From Notamacropus eugenii (lineage: Eukaryota; Chordata; Mammalia; Diprotodontia; Macropodidae): 64,000 nt of DNA. The translations under genes and the position numbers were made by a program. Shown piece by piece: positions 45,020-56,839 of this stretch. Every line of letters begins with the position of its first letter. Position 1 is the first letter of the stretch. The stretch spans positions 147,034,856-147,098,855 of the forward strand of contig NC_092875.1 of assembly GCF_028372415.1 (NCBI RefSeq), given 5' to 3'. A model generated the notes under the pieces. The model saw nothing but the letters and a program-made list of their open reading frames with translations, was not told the DNA's origin and ran no database searches.

Positions 45020-45245
45020 ACAGAGAGTGGAGATTTTAATTCAAATAAAGAAAAATTTGCTAACAATTAGAGCTGTCCAAAAATGAGGCAAACATCCTTG
45101 GAAGGTAATGGGTTGACCAAAGATCTTCAAGTGAAGACTGGATGACAACTTTTTGAGGGGTTTTGTGGAAGAGATTTCTGCATGGGAATGGGCTAAATTA
45201 AATGACCATAACTCACTTCCAACTTTGAGATTCTGTGATTCTGAA
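45020..45245 (+). repeat. CR1/L3-type LINE 3' end
   Basis: GCTAACAATTAGAGCTGTCC, AAGATCTTCAAGTGAAGACT, GATGACAAC, ending TTGAGATTCTGTGATTCTGA. Confidence 0.75.
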
Positions 45246-45299
45246 TAACAATTAGGATACTTTGAGTGGTTAGAGGTTTGTTCTTCATCAAATACTGAT

Positions 45300-45720
45300 A
45301 AATCAATCAACAAGTATTTCATAAACATCTTCTATTTGAGAGGCCCTGTCCTAGGTGCTGGAGGCAGCTAAGTAGCTCAGTAGAACTCTGGGCCTGGAGT
45401 CACGAAGCCCTAAGTTCAATTTCAGTCTCAGAAACTCACTAGCTGTGTGACCATGGGCAAACCACTTAACCTCTGTTTGCATTAAATCACTGGAGATGGA
45501 AATGTCAATCCACTCTAGCATCTTTGCCAAGAAAACTGTACCATTCTGGGTCACGGAGAGTCTGACACAGCTGAACTGCAACAAAAATCCTAGGTTCTGG
45601 GGACTCAAAGACAAAAAATGAGAGTCCTTACTCTCAGAGAGTTTGCATTCTATCTTGAAGACAACATATACACCTATAAAGTAGGTAAAAAACATAGACA
45701 AAGTAAATGAGAGTTGCATA
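45300..45720 (-). repeat. L2 3' end split by a SINE
   Basis: Reversed L2 3' end starts at about 45300 (AATCAACAAGTATTTCATAA), stops at TCCTAGGTGCTGG (45348-45360) and resumes at TCCTAGGTTCTGG (45588-45600). These two 13-mers differ at one base and mark the target duplication of the SINE between them. Confidence 0.8.
45361..45587 (+). repeat. SINE with L1-type tail, inside L2
   Basis: AGGCAGCTAAGTAGCTCAGT head, TGGGCCTGGAGTCACGAAGC, CTCACTAGCTGTGTGACC, GCATCTTTGCCAAGAAAACT, ending AGCTGAACTGCAACAAAAA. Confidence 0.9.
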
Positions 45721-46390
45721 ATGCAAATCATTCCCATTAAATTATGTTCAAATAATAAACTATACCAGTTTTAATGGAACTTCCCTTCTTAGGATTCATT
45801 TTCTACCAAGAGAACTCCAATGTACCTGATTGTTTCAAGATGGAAATAATATATGTGGCAAATTAAAAAGGGGAAAGGGTAATAATCTGGTGTATTCTAT
45901 GATATTATATGTGAAGGAAACTCTGAATAGACTCTTGAAGTTACAGTTCTCTTGTCCAGAGAGTAGCCACTCCCAGATAGTCTTGTGAAAATCCCAGTAG
46001 TCCTGAGATCATAGCAACCCTGCAGAAATTATCTCATTGTAATTTAGTCTGTAAGAATAGCAACTGGTATACTAACCATATCAAAGTAATGCTTAAGTAA
46101 GGTTCAATTAAAGAGCCATTCAGAACTGCTGTGAGCAGTGGTTCAATCAAGCAAGGCTTCAAGTTTAGCACAATAATAATTCTCAGAAAAGAACAGATCA
46201 AAAATAAGACCTCCTAGAATTCATCTCAGAATCTCACAAAGAGATACATAATGAAAGCAGAATCTGATTCACTAGAGCGAAAATATAAATTTTAAATTTG
46301 ATTGGACACATGAATAGGCGGAATGGAACAAACTGGAATACACATAGGTGTGCCCAGTTCATTTCATTGAACTACATATCCAGGGAATTT
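45721..46390. other. No recognised gene or repeat
   Basis: Unassigned flank sequence. Confidence 0.4.
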
Positions 46391-46394
46391 TATT

Positions 46395-46630
46395 TTTTTA
46401 AAGGAGAACATTTAAATAACAATTTAAAATAATAATTTTGAAATAATTCATTTAAAAATAATAATTGTGCGATAATTAATTTAAAATAATTATTTTAAAA
46501 TAATTTAAATAAGAATTTATAAATATTTTAAAATGATCATTTTAAAATAGTTATTTTAATAATTATTTTCAATAATTTAAAGTAATTATTTTAATCATTC
46601 AAAACATTATTTTTAAATAATTTAAAATGG
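46395..46630. repeat. AT-rich palindromic block
   Basis: About 235 bases, over 90% A/T, built from variants of TTAAAATAATTATTTTAA. Contains a perfect 26-base palindrome (46524-46549, arms of 13 centred on TGATCA). No coding potential. Confidence 0.85.
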
Positions 46631-46984
46631 TAAGGGACATCATTTTTATTCTTCAGACAAACCAAGGGGCATTAAAAATTAACTAAACTTCAAAAAATAA
46701 CAGCTAAACCTTACTTTTAAAATGAGCCAAACAATACTTCTTTTTTTTAAGATTAGGGCATACTTGGCATACTCAGCTCCTACTGTGCACATACCTATAT
46801 AGAAACACATCACTGTAAACCTAGTCTACATATATCTTTCTAGAATTATTAGAGCTAACAAATTCTATTTACCTACAAAAATCAGTGTTTATTCTACCTA
46901 TGTACCTGCACCCTCACCAACTCCTTTTTCATCATTATGGTTTCCCTCCACATGCTCCTCATGTTCACAAATAAGAAAGGTAAG

Positions 46985-47240
46985 AAAACAAATACTTACC
47001 AAGCACCTACTACATGCCAAGCTCTTTTTAAGCAATTTTGCAAATATCTCATTTGATCCTCACAACAACCCTGAGAAGTAAATACTGTTATTATCCCCAT
47101 TTTACAATTAAGAAAACCAAGGCAAACAGAGGTTGAGTGACCTGTCCAGGGTTACATATTTTGTTAGGGTCAGATTCTGGATTTAAATACAGGTCTTCCA
47201 GACTCCAGGTCCAGAGCACTAGACATTGAACCACCTGATA
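46985..47240 (-). repeat. MIR-type SINE, nearly complete
   Basis: CCTACTACATGCCAAGCTCT, TTTGATCCTCACAACAACCC, TTATTATCCCCATTTTACAA, GGTTGAGTGACCTGTCC, CAGACTCCAGGTCCAGAG. Confidence 0.85.
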
Positions 47241-47466
47241 CCAAATAACAATCAAACCTACATCTCTAAATTAGTATTCCATTAAAACCGAACAAGAACT
47301 TGAGGAAGAAAGACACTATTATGTCCAATTTCTTTATAAACTACACATAATTCTACTGCCTGCTATTCATTAAATTACTTAGTAATGCATCACTAGCAGC
47401 ATCCCTAGGCAAGATACCTGGGTAATTTATAGATAATGTACATTCCTTGCCTCTACCCCCACCTGC

Positions 47467-47778
47467 CCTTGAGGGGCAGCTAGTTGGTGCAGGGGATAGA
47501 GCACCAGTGCAGGAGTCAGGAGGACCTGAGTTCAAATCTCACCTCAGACACTTGACACTCACTAGCTATGTGACCTTGGGCAAGTCACTTAACCCCGATT
47601 GCCTCATCCTGGGTCATCTCCAGTCATCCTGATGAACATCTGGTTACTGGATTCAGATGACTCTGGAGGAGAAGTGAGGCTGGTGACCTGCACAGCCCTC
47701 TCTCACTCAAAACAAAGTCAAGTGCAAGTCATGTCATTATTTCTCTGATGGCATGGTCTTTTTTGGCAATGAAGGATG

Positions 47779-47780
<2 letters not shown>
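47467..47780 (+). repeat. SINE with RTE-type tail, full length
   Basis: GGCAGCTAGTTGGTGCAGGG head, CTGAGTTCAAATCTCACCTC, CACTTAACCCCGATTGCCTC, CTCTGGAGGAGAAGTGAGGC, GCCCTCTCTCACTCAAAACA, GAAGGATGAACACACACA. Closely similar to the reversed copy at 3989-4301. Confidence 0.9.

Positions 47781-47825
<45 letters not shown>
47780..47825. repeat. (CA)n microsatellite at SINE tail
   Basis: About 23 CA units extending the RTE-type SINE 3' end. Confidence 0.95.
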
Positions 47826-47827
<2 letters not shown>

Positions 47828-47844
47828 GCCCTTGAAAAGGTACA

Positions 47845-48000
47845 GGGGAAAGCAGTATAGTGCAGGGAAAAAATGATTTGACAAAGGACCTCTGTTCAAA
47901 TCCTAATTCTGGCATTTACTACCTATATATCTATATGCCTCTTTTTCTTTCTTTGTAAAATGAGTGAATTGGACTTAATAACCTCTTAATTTATGAACTG
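47845..48000 (+). repeat. MIR-type SINE
   Basis: GGAAAGCAGTATAGTGCAGG, TCTGTTCAAATCCTAATTCT, TTTCTTTGTAAAATGAGTGA. Confidence 0.6.
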
Positions 48001-48830
48001 AAATAATAAAAGCTTACATTTCTATAGTATATGACACCCATTCCAAATGAGATAGAGTGGTGGACAAACAGCCCTATGCAGAGGGGGATTTGATTAGCTG
48101 AATTTTGAGGGTGACAGCATATATCTTTAAGAGACATCAGTCGATTGTAGAGACATTTTGAGAAAGGATCTCAAGGCAGGTGGGATGGGGCTGCAAACTT
48201 TTAAAAAGCATTGTAGAGCCCTTATAGCTTCAAACATGTAAGGGGAAGCCATGCCCCTATCATGTCCCTTGACTTTAAGTGCTTATAATTCTAGAAGCTA
48301 CTTGAGAGTGGACCTCTATGTGATGAGATCACTCTCTCTCCTTTGTTTTGAACTTATAGGTTTTGTCTTGTTCCCAGCTAAAGAGCTCTTTTACTATTGT
48401 ATTTCTTTGGTCAAAAATTCTAATACGTATAACGTCTTTGACTTTATTTACGGTTTTTGCTTGAATAAATGAGTTTACCTGTTCTTTTTCATTTGTGTTG
48501 GCATTTTGTACAAACAGCATTTAGTTGGGAAGGGCCTAAGCTGGTGAGTGTAAACTGAGGGCTACTCCGTCACCTTCACAGTGATTAGGGAAGTAGCTTT
48601 CCTTCTGAGCCCTTTGAAACAAGTAGAAGAAATTGTCCAACCTTGGTGATTTTAGAGTCTGCTTGTTCTTCCACTAACAACAGCTAGGCTGTTGACAATA
48701 TTGGCATGATCCTTCTACTACTCCTTACAAAGGAAGAAAGGTAGATTTCATGGAGAAGGGGTGGTCCAGATCAGATCTCACATAATATCTATCCTTGTCA
48801 ATCATGAGCCGTGTGTGTATAGTTTATGTA
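48001..48830. other. Unassigned; possible degenerate LTR
   Basis: No exon. A TTGAATAAATGAGTTTACCT segment near 48462 preceded by T-rich sequence looks like an LTR polyadenylation region, but no ends or duplications were found. Confidence 0.25.
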
Positions 48831-48834
48831 TAAC

Positions 48835-49350
48835 AACCACACATGGAAGCATGTGTGTGCGTGTATACACACACATATATACACACATAAATATACACAT
48901 ATATACCTATATTTATAGGTGTAGATATGTGTTTATATATACATACACATACACACATATGTATGTGTATATATATGTATGTATGTATGTATTTGTGGAG
49001 AGTACTAGGCTTGAATCAAGAAAACTCCTCTCCACAAGTTTAAATCTGACCTCAGAAATTGTGTGGCTGTGTGATCTTCACCTCTTTTGCCTTGGTTCCT
49101 CATGTGTAAAATGAGCTGGAGAAGGAAACGGCAAATCACTCTAGTATCTTTGCCAAGAAAACCCCAAATGGGATCATGAAGAGTTCTCACCACTGAAACA
49201 ACTCAACAGCAATATGTATGTGTGTGTATGTATGTATGTATATGTATGATATACATATAAACATATGTTTAATGTATGTGTGTATATGTGTGTCTCATTG
49301 TGTGCACATGTATGTATGTATACATGTACATACAAATATACGTAAACACA
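48835..49350. repeat. Compound ACATATAC/GTATGTATG microsatellite split by a SINE
   Basis: Left tract 48835-48991 and right tract 49215-49350 are the same type of alternating purine-pyrimidine repeat. Between them lies a SINE with L1-type tail (48992-49214: AGCTGGAGAAGGAAACGGCA, GTATCTTTGCCAAGAAAACC). Confidence 0.85.
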
Positions 49351-49499
49351 CAACTAGTAAGTGCTCCATAGTTTTCAAAGCACCATCACTAGATCTCTAA
49401 GTCAGAATGAACCTCAATTGCTATGTAGTCTATGCCATATTTTCCCCAAAAACTATACTGTAAGCTTCATTATCCCCATTTCACAAACCTACCCAATCT

Positions 49500-49650
49500 C
49501 TCAAGCTTGGTTCTGTGAAAGATACAAGAATGTAGTTTCCTCCCTTCTTTGCAGAGGTCATGAGGTGGGAGACTATGGCTGTAGAACACTGCATATACTA
49601 TCAGTCTTGATTGCTGTGTTGGTTGGTTTTGCTGGGGGGGTTTTGTGACA
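49500..49650 (+). repeat. L1 LINE 3' UTR fragment
   Basis: CTCAAGCTTGGTTCTGTGAA, CCCTTCTTTGCAGAGGTCAT, ACTGCATATACTATCAGTCT, TTGGTTGGTTTTGCTGGGG. Followed by a decayed L2 piece to about 49790. Confidence 0.6.
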
Positions 49651-49807
49651 CTGCTTCTCCTGGTTATCCTACCTGTCAGTTAACCCTTCTCAGTTCCATA
49701 TCCTGACCCCAAATGTGAGTATACCCCCAAATTCCACCCTCTTCTCTCTTTGCATTTTTCAGTGATCTTCAATGAGTTCAGTGATCATCATATGCAGATG
49801 AATGAGG

Positions 49808-49808
49808 G

Positions 49809-49843
<35 letters not shown>
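49808..49843. repeat. (GA)n microsatellite
   Basis: About 36 bases of GA with one AAAG interruption. Confidence 0.9.
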
Positions 49844-50395
49844 TAATTTAGACTTAACTGGGTCTACAAGCTCTGAGCTTTCAGAAGCACTAAATATATT
49901 AGCCCAAGCCCAGTCTTTAGCCTTCCAAGTTGGCATGACTCCTGTACCTGAACAAGGGTCAGTATCTATGGGTTTTTGAACTTCCATTTATGCCCAATTT
50001 TCAAGCAAGTTTTGATGGGCAAGTCTCTGTTTCTACCTTCCTGACTGTGGGTGGCACAGACCTATTTGAAATACTATATACACTTTCCTTGAAGTTTTAG
50101 AGGCCATGGGATAAACATGATGTCTATTAGTATGCCCAGATCTATGGTATAGGTGCTTGGGACAAAGACCCTATTGAGAAATTAGCAGATTTATTTGATT
50201 CCCTACTAAATCCTCCTTATCCCTGGGAGGTAATGACACTGAATTTTGTGTTAAACATGCCCTCATCACAGAGACTGGATGAGAGACAGTAGAACATAGT
50301 GGGAAGAAAGACAGATTTGTAATCAGAGAAATGAGGCTAGAATCCCAACTTTGCATCTTCCTACCTGCATGGTCTTATACAAGTCATTTACCCTG
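49844..50395. other. Decayed L2 and a MIR-type SINE
   Basis: L2-like pieces to about 50000 are weak. A MIR-type SINE is clear at 50285-50395 (ACAGTAGAACATAGTGGGAA, AATCCCAACTTTGCATCTTC). Confidence 0.5.
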
Positions 50396-50399
50396 TCAT

Positions 50400-52000
50400 A
50401 AACCTATATTCACCTCTCTGCAAGTTCCATCCATTGCTTGTGGTTCTAGCCTCTTGAGCTAAACAGAAAAATATCTAATCCTTCCTATATATGACATCTC
50501 TTTAAATACTTATGTATAGCTTTCATGTTCTCTTGAACCATCTTTTTTCCACACCAAATATGTCCATTTCCTTCAACTGATCCTTCTATGGCATAAACTA
50601 AATTTCTTCTGGGCGTTCTAATCTATCAATGGTTTTCAATTGTGATACCCAGAACTATACACAGTACTCCAGAAGAAATCCAATGAGATCTCCATACAGT
50701 GAAATTATCATTTTTCTGTTCCTGGAAATGTTGCTTCTCTTAATTAGGCCCAAGATAAAATGAGCTTTCTTGGAAACCATAAACCACTTTTCATTTTGAG
50801 CTTTCACTCCACTAAAATCCCCATATCTTTCTACTGATATCAGACCACTCCTCCTTCATTTTGTACTTGTGAAGCTGATTTTTTTGGCAACCAATTGACA
50901 GTCTTTATATTTCTGCCTATTGAATTTCATCTTATTAGATTCAGACTAATGTTTGAACCTTCTTAAGATCCTTCTGGATCTTTTCAGATAATTTTGGAAC
51001 CTGTCATCTAGTGTGTTAGCTATCTGTCCCAGCTTGGTATTATGTAAAAACTTGATCAGCATACCATCCATACCTTTAAATCACTGACAAAACTCTTAAA
51101 CAGCTCATAACCAAGGGAAGATCTTTGAGTCAATGCACTGGAAATCTCACAATGGTAATATAAATAGGGATATAAAAAGAGGCAAAAGACTGTCCCCGCC
51201 TTCAAGAAGCTCATGCTCCAACGGGGGAGACCAACGCAAACAAATATATACAAAGTAAGCAATATACCAGATAAATAGGAGCTAATTAACTGAGGTGGGG
51301 CCCTGGAATTCAGATGGATTGGTGAAAGCTTCCTGTAGAAAGTAGGATTTTAGTTGGGACTTAAAGGAAGCCAGGGAGATCAGTAGGTAGAACAGAGAAG
51401 GAAGAGAATTCCACGTATGGGGGGGAGCCAGAAAAAAAAATCTAGATGGAATGCTTTAGTCAAGAGTCAAGAGACCAGTGTCACTGGATCATAGAGTATG
51501 TGATAGGGAGTAAGGTATAAGAATTCTTTCAGTCCTCAAGGTTATAGTCCATCTGGAACAGTTGACATATTCATCCAAGGCAGTTAGAAATTCTCTATCT
51601 CTTTATTTATCTTGGATATCAGCAACCTGTTTCTAGTGCCATCAGTTTCCTTTGTTGAGAAAACAAAAACAAAATATGAATTAAGTAACTCAGACTTCTC
51701 TGTTGTCAGTTCTCATTATCCCATCCACTCTAAGCAAAGCTCCTATCCTTTTTTGTATCCTCCTCCCAAGATAGCAAATAAAAACAAAACAAAACAAAAA
51801 CCAATCTTTTTGTTGACTTAGCTTCCTTCACCAGCATTGTTTGTTCTGAATTTTAGCACTCCTGACATTATTTTTATATTCGTTAATTCATCACCTATGG
51901 TAGATCTTCTATTCCAACTCTGTAGTCATCACTCCCATGTCATTTTATGGGTTTTCCCACTTTTTTATTACTCATTAGTTAGGGTGTATCATTATGAAAA
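50400..52000 (-). repeat. Long CR1/L3-type LINE interrupted by L2
   Basis: Reversed CR1/L3 from 50400 (AAGTTCCATCCATTGCTTGT, ATACCCAGAACTATACACAG, CCACTAAAATCCCCATATC, CATCTTATTAGATTCAGACT) to about 51150. A reversed L2 piece (51160-51535) follows, then L3-like sequence again to about 52000. Stops on both strands. Confidence 0.7.
51160..51535 (-). repeat. L2 LINE fragment inside the L3
   Basis: GGCAAAAGACTGTCCCCGCC, TTCAAGAAGCTCATGC, AGTAGGATTTTAGTTGGGAC, TTAAAGGAAGCCAGGGAGAT, GTCACTGGATCATAGAGTAT. Confidence 0.8.
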
Positions 52001-52002
52001 TA

Positions 52003-52253
52003 TTTTGTTGAGTCAATCAGTTATGTCTGAATCTTTGTGACCCTATTTGCATTTTTCTCAGCAAAGATACTAGAATGGTTTTCCATATCCTCTCCAACTC
52101 ATTTTACAACTGAGCAACTCAGGCAAACAAGGTTAAGTGACTTACCCACGGTCACACAGCTAGTAAGTGTCTAAGGCCAGACATGAACTAAAGAAGATGA
52201 GTCTTCTTACTTCAAAGCCCAGTGCTCTATCCACTGCACCACTTAACTGCTCC
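52003..52253 (-). repeat. SINE with L1-type tail
   Basis: Reversed: TGAATCTTTGTGACCCTATT, CTCCAACTCATTTTACAACT, GTCACACAGCTAGTAAGTGT, CACTGCACCACTTAACTGC. Confidence 0.9.
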
Positions 52254-52284
52254 AAGGCTTTGATTAGAGAACATCTTGGTAAGG

Positions 52285-53250
52285 ATGCATGATCACAAAG
52301 AGTCAGAATGGCTTCAGCAAGAGCAGTTCACGCCAAACCTAACATTACATCCTTTTTTCCCTCCCATGGGGCTATTAGGTTGGTAAATCAAGAGAATATT
52401 ATAGACATAATATTCCAAGATTTCATTAAAGCATCTAAAAATATGCTTCTACTGTCCTTGTGGAAAAGATGAATAGATACATGCTAGAGCAGTGGTGTCA
52501 AACTCAAACAGAAATGGATTCCACCTAGTTTGCATATTGACTTAGAAATATTCAATTTTAGGTACCACTTTTCAGGAATGCCATTGAGAAGCTACAATTT
52601 GATCAAATGAGCACAACCAGGATAGTGAGAGAATTTTGTTGCTGTTGGTCAGTCATTTCACTCATATTCGATTCTTCATGACCCCATTTGGGTTTTCTTG
52701 GCAAAGATCCTGGAGTGGTTTGCCATTTCCTTCTCCAGTTCCTTTTACAAATAAGGAAACAGAGGCAAACTGAGGTGAGTGACTAGCCCAGATTCTCACA
52801 GCTAGTAAGTGTTTAAGATCAGATTTGAACTCAGGAAGATAAGTCTTCCTGACTCCACTGGCACTCTATCCACTACACTACATAGTAGTCGAGTGAGGAT
52901 ATTAGCCATGATTAACTGAAGAAAACAGAGACAGCTTGGAAGATGGGTTTTATGGAAACGTGATAGTTATCTCCAGATACTTAAAAGGGTAGGGATTGGA
53001 CTTTTTTGTTTGGCTTCAGAGGACAAAATTAGGAACATGGGATGGAAATTGCAGACAGGCAGACTTAGGTTTAATGTAAGAAAAACTTTATAATAATCAG
53101 CTATCCAAAAGTAGAATGGGATATCTTTGGAAGATAGTGAGTTCCCCCACACTAAAGGTCTTCAGCTTAAAGATGAATAACCACATCTTGGAGATACAAC
53201 AGGGACTGGATAGCTTCTAAATCCCTTTCCAATGCTGAGATTCTGGGAAA
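52285..53250 (+). repeat. CR1/L3-type LINE, RT piece and 3' end, with two insertions
   Basis: 52285-52490 is a decayed reverse-transcriptase segment (AGAGTCAGAATGGCTTCAGC, TTGGTAAATCAAGAGAATAT, CTTGTGGAAAAGATGAATAG). It is followed by a hAT-like piece (52493-52565), L3 (52566-52633), a reversed SINE, and the L3 3' end (52887-53250: CAGACTTAGGTTTAATGTAA, AATGCTGAGATTCTGGG). Confidence 0.7.
52634..52886 (-). repeat. SINE with L1-type tail
   Basis: TTGTTGCTGTTGGTCAGTCA, CCCATTTGGGTTTTCTTGGC, GGAGTGGTTTGCCATTTCCT, ending CCACTACACTACATAGTAG. Confidence 0.9.
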
Positions 53251-54195
53251 ACTTTTTTTAAACTTTCTCTAGAATTTTCCCATTTACCACTTGGCTTCTT
53301 CCTTTGCTATTAGGAGCAAGATGTACTTTCAAGTAGGGTTTTTAATTACTAACAGTCTACATCATCCTCAACTGGAAGTAATAAAATCTGGTTTTTTATA
53401 TGAAAATATTGTGCCCATTTTTACAAAAAATATTTGAGTGAAAACTACATAATTTGCACTTTGTTGAAAGGTTATGACTTTAAATACAGGTTCCTAACAT
53501 CAACCTCTCATAACATGTGCTTTATATTGCAACTATTCCATGTAGGTGTGTGGTTGACTGGTATCTCAATATTTTAAAATTCCAATTTTTTTTTGCTTCT
53601 AATATGACTGATCTAAAATCAAAGAAAAAATCTTTGAGTTATTACACTTCAAATGAAAACTTTGGAGTAAAAACAGCTGCCTAATTGTACTACAATCTTT
53701 CATTTACAGATTGAGATCATTAGTCCCCAACCAGTGTTTTCTTCAAGTTTACACTAAAAATACAGCAGGTTTTGATAAATGAAAGGTAGCCTTCTTTTAT
53801 AAAAGTCAGATACATAAATGTAACATGGAAACTTATAAAGATGAATATTAATGAAAGTTCAGAAAAATAAACACATTTGGTGAAAACTGACAATAAATTC
53901 TAGAATTTTGTGCAAATAAATGGTGCAGCTCCTTTCTTCTGAATAGGTAAGGCTCAGGGGCATCCTTACTCAGAAACCTATGTGGGTTGATGACTTTTTA
54001 AAGTAGAGTTCCCAATAATTGCTTCTGATAACAAATCCAGATAGCTAACAGAAAAAGATTTGATTGTATATTTTGTGCTCTAGAATGTCTTAATAGTCAA
54101 TAAGGGAAATGTAGTATGCTAATCAGCTTGAAAGAAAAGAAATGTGAGGCTTTGAACTTTTTTTTATGTAAGAATTAGAAGATTTTTATCTACCA
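53251..54195. other. No recognised gene or repeat
   Basis: AT-rich flank, nothing assignable. Confidence 0.45.
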
Positions 54196-54199
54196 TCAC

Positions 54200-55115
54200 T
54201 CTCTTTTACCTAAGACCAAAGTTCAAATTCTTTTGCTGGCATTCAGTGCCTTCTATAATCTAACATTTCCCTACTTTCCCCTCCTTCTTTCCGTAGCTTC
54301 TTCTCTATACTAGGATTCAGTCAAATTGAAGTACTCACTGCCCACATTAGATACTCCAGATTTCCCATCTTCACACCTTTGCTCAAGTTGTTTTCTATTC
54401 TATGAATGCACTGTCCCCCTACCTTTTGAATTCATGGCTTATTCTTTAAATTCCAATGCAAAGGATCCCTCCTATAGGAAGTCTTGTCTTCTCTACCCCC
54501 AACTTTCTTAAGTATATATGTTATTTCGTAAAATTGTTATTTAAGATTTTCTTCAATTTCCTCACCTACAAAATGGAGATAATAATAGCACCTGCCTCCC
54601 AGGTTGTTATGAGGATAAAATGAAAGAATATTTGTAAATATATATGTATATATATCCTGGCATGTAGTAGTTACTATGCAAATGATTATTCTCTTACCTA
54701 GGGTAAGGACTGTCTTTATATGAATGTTGTGTCTGCCTAATGATGGAAGTCTTGCCTCCTGGTCCGTGTGTGTGTGTCTGTGTCTGTGTCTGTGTCTGTG
54801 TCTGTGTCTGTGTGTGTGTGTGTGTGTGTGTGTCTGTGTGTTCAAGAGTGTGATGAGGAGGGGGATGGAAGGATGGTTGGTTTGTTACCCTTACTTTTAG
54901 AATGTTTACCTTCTTTCAAAGCTAAACTCAAATGACTTAGGGACAGTCTTTCCTTCCCCTTGGTTGTTAATGGTACTCTCTCCTCAGATGGTATTGAATG
55001 TATTTACCTGATTAAATGTTATAAACCCTATTACTGCAAAATGTAAGTTTCTTGAGGGTTGGCACTGTTCTTCCCTTTGTAGTACACTAGGTAGGAACTT
55101 AATAAATATTTGTTT
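54200..55115 (+). repeat. L2 LINE 3' pieces, MIR and (TG)n
   Basis: Sense L2 (54200-54540). MIR-type SINE (54548-54680: TTTCCTCACCTACAAAATGG, GTTGTTATGAGGATAAAATG). TG/CTGTG microsatellite (54766-54841). L2 3' end (54905-55115: TTCTTGAGGGTTGGCACTG, GGAACTTAATAAATATTTG). Confidence 0.75.
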
Positions 55116-55269
55116 TTATGGTCACTGGAGCACAATGGATTTTAGGCAAGTTGTCTATTCCTCTCAGTCAAGACCCTGAGAGCAACTAGATGTCCCTTGA
55201 CCACTGCCTTTGCTACCTGCTATAAGGTTTAGCTGGGTTCTTAAGTCAGTCTATGGTAAGAGTTCTTAA

Positions 55270-55309
<40 letters not shown>

Positions 55310-55350
55310 TGTGATGGACCCCTCTGGTAATCTAGTAAAGCCAGAACCCT

Positions 55351-56839
55351 CCTTAATAGGCTGATTCTTCACCTGGAAGATGATCATCTACCTGAGAGCC
55401 ACTGTGGCTTCAGAAAGGGCTGAGGGATGGTCAGTATGGTGTTTGTTGCCTGACAATTCCAGGAGAACTGCCAAGAGCATAACAGAGGTCTATACATTTG
55501 TAGATGAGACCAAGGCCTTTGATACTGTCAGTTGTGAGGGCTTATGGAAAGTTATATCAAAATTTGTTTGCCCAGAGAAGTTCATCAGTATTGTAAGTTA
55601 ATTTTATGATACCACATTCACCCTGGTTCTAGATAACGGACAATGCTCTTGTGCTTTCCCAGTCACCAATGAAGTAAAATAAGACTCTGGGCTTGCTCCC
55701 ATGCTTTTTAGCGTGATGTTTTTAGTGATGTTGTCAAATGCCTTCAATGAGGATGAACACAGCATCAAGGTCAGCTACTGCCCTGATGGTAGGTAAATTC
55801 TTCAATTTGAAAAGGCTACAAGCCAAGATCAAAGGGTAGGGAGTGCTGGTGCATAATTTTTTTTGTTTGTAGATGATTGTGTAGTCAATGCAGCCTCTGA
55901 AGCTGAGTTACAAGAAAGTATGGATTTATTCTCTGTTGCTTGTGCTAATTTTGGCCTAACAATTGACAAGAAAACACAGGTGCTCCATCAGTCACCACCA
56001 CACCATCCATATGTGGAAGCATCAGTTACAGTAAATGGACAAGTTTTGAACACTGTGAAGAAGTTCACTTACCTTGGCAATATACTTTCCGGGGATGTAG
56101 ACATTGATAATGAGGTTGACACATGCATTGCCAGAGCTAGCTCCATGTTTGTGAGGCTCTGAAGGAAAACATGGAAGAGAAGAGGTATTAGACTGACTAC
56201 CAAGGTCTGCAGAGCTGTTGTGCTGATCTAGTTGTTGTATGCCTGTGAAACCTAGACAGTCTACCATTCCAGGAAACTAAAGTACTTCCATTCGAATTGT
56301 CTAAGGAAGATTCTGAAGCTCACCTGGCAGGATAAGGTACCAGACACTGAGGTCCTTTGTTGAGCTAAACTGCCAAGTATTCAAACTCTAGGGGATAGAG
56401 CAACTCTGACAGACTAGCCATATCGTTCAAATGTCAAATATACACTTGCCTAAAATATTATTTTATGGCAAACTCACACAGGGCAAGCATTCACATTGTG
56501 ATCAGAAAAAGCTCTACAAGGACACCCTCAAAGTCTCTCTTAAGAACTTTGAAATTGATTACATGACATCAGAGACACTGGCACAGGACTGTCCAGCATG
56601 GCATCTCATCATCAGCGAAGATGATATGCTCTATGAGTAACGCAGAATTGAAGTAGCTAAAAAAATACAAAATGCACAGATTTAGAGAATCCACCCTCAA
56701 TGTTCACATGGACTAGTTGTGTCTGACCTGGCATAGAGCATTCCTAGCTCAATTGGTCTAAACAGCCACAGTCAGATACACTGTGACTTGACTCTAATGT
56801 CATTTTAGCCCTCTTCAAGAATGAAGGACAAGCAATCAA
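55351..56839 (+). mobile_element. 5'-truncated RTE-type LINE
   Basis: 1489 bases flanked by exact AGAACCCT direct repeats (55343-55350 and 56840-56847). It carries the last part of an RTE reverse-transcriptase ORF broken by stops and frameshifts, then a short 3' UTR ending AATGAAGGACAAGCAATCAA, the same ending style as the RTE-tailed SINEs nearby. Confidence 0.85.
55380..56640 (+). pseudogene. RTE reverse-transcriptase remnant
   Basis: Decayed C-terminal half of an RTE-clade ORF, which in live elements encodes an endonuclease/reverse transcriptase. Pieces in order: a HLPESHCGF-like segment near 55389, DETKAFDTVS (55500s, the RT block around the first catalytic Asp), FVDDCVVNAASEAELQESMD at 55863 onward (the polymerase FADD box, here F-V-D-D), KKFTYLGNILSGDVDIDNEV around 56050, and a [16 protein letters not shown] stretch near 56320 typical of the RTE C-terminus. 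Reading needs at least three frame changes and crosses several stops, so it is dead. The N-terminal endonuclease is missing through 5' truncation. The RTE clade (BovB relatives) is the best fit; L1, L2 and L3 RTs in this window look different. Confidence 0.85.

Noticed and set aside
54537..54845. Minus-strand frame with His/Arg/Thr repeats
   Set aside because: Translation of the TG/CTGTG microsatellite and a MIR.
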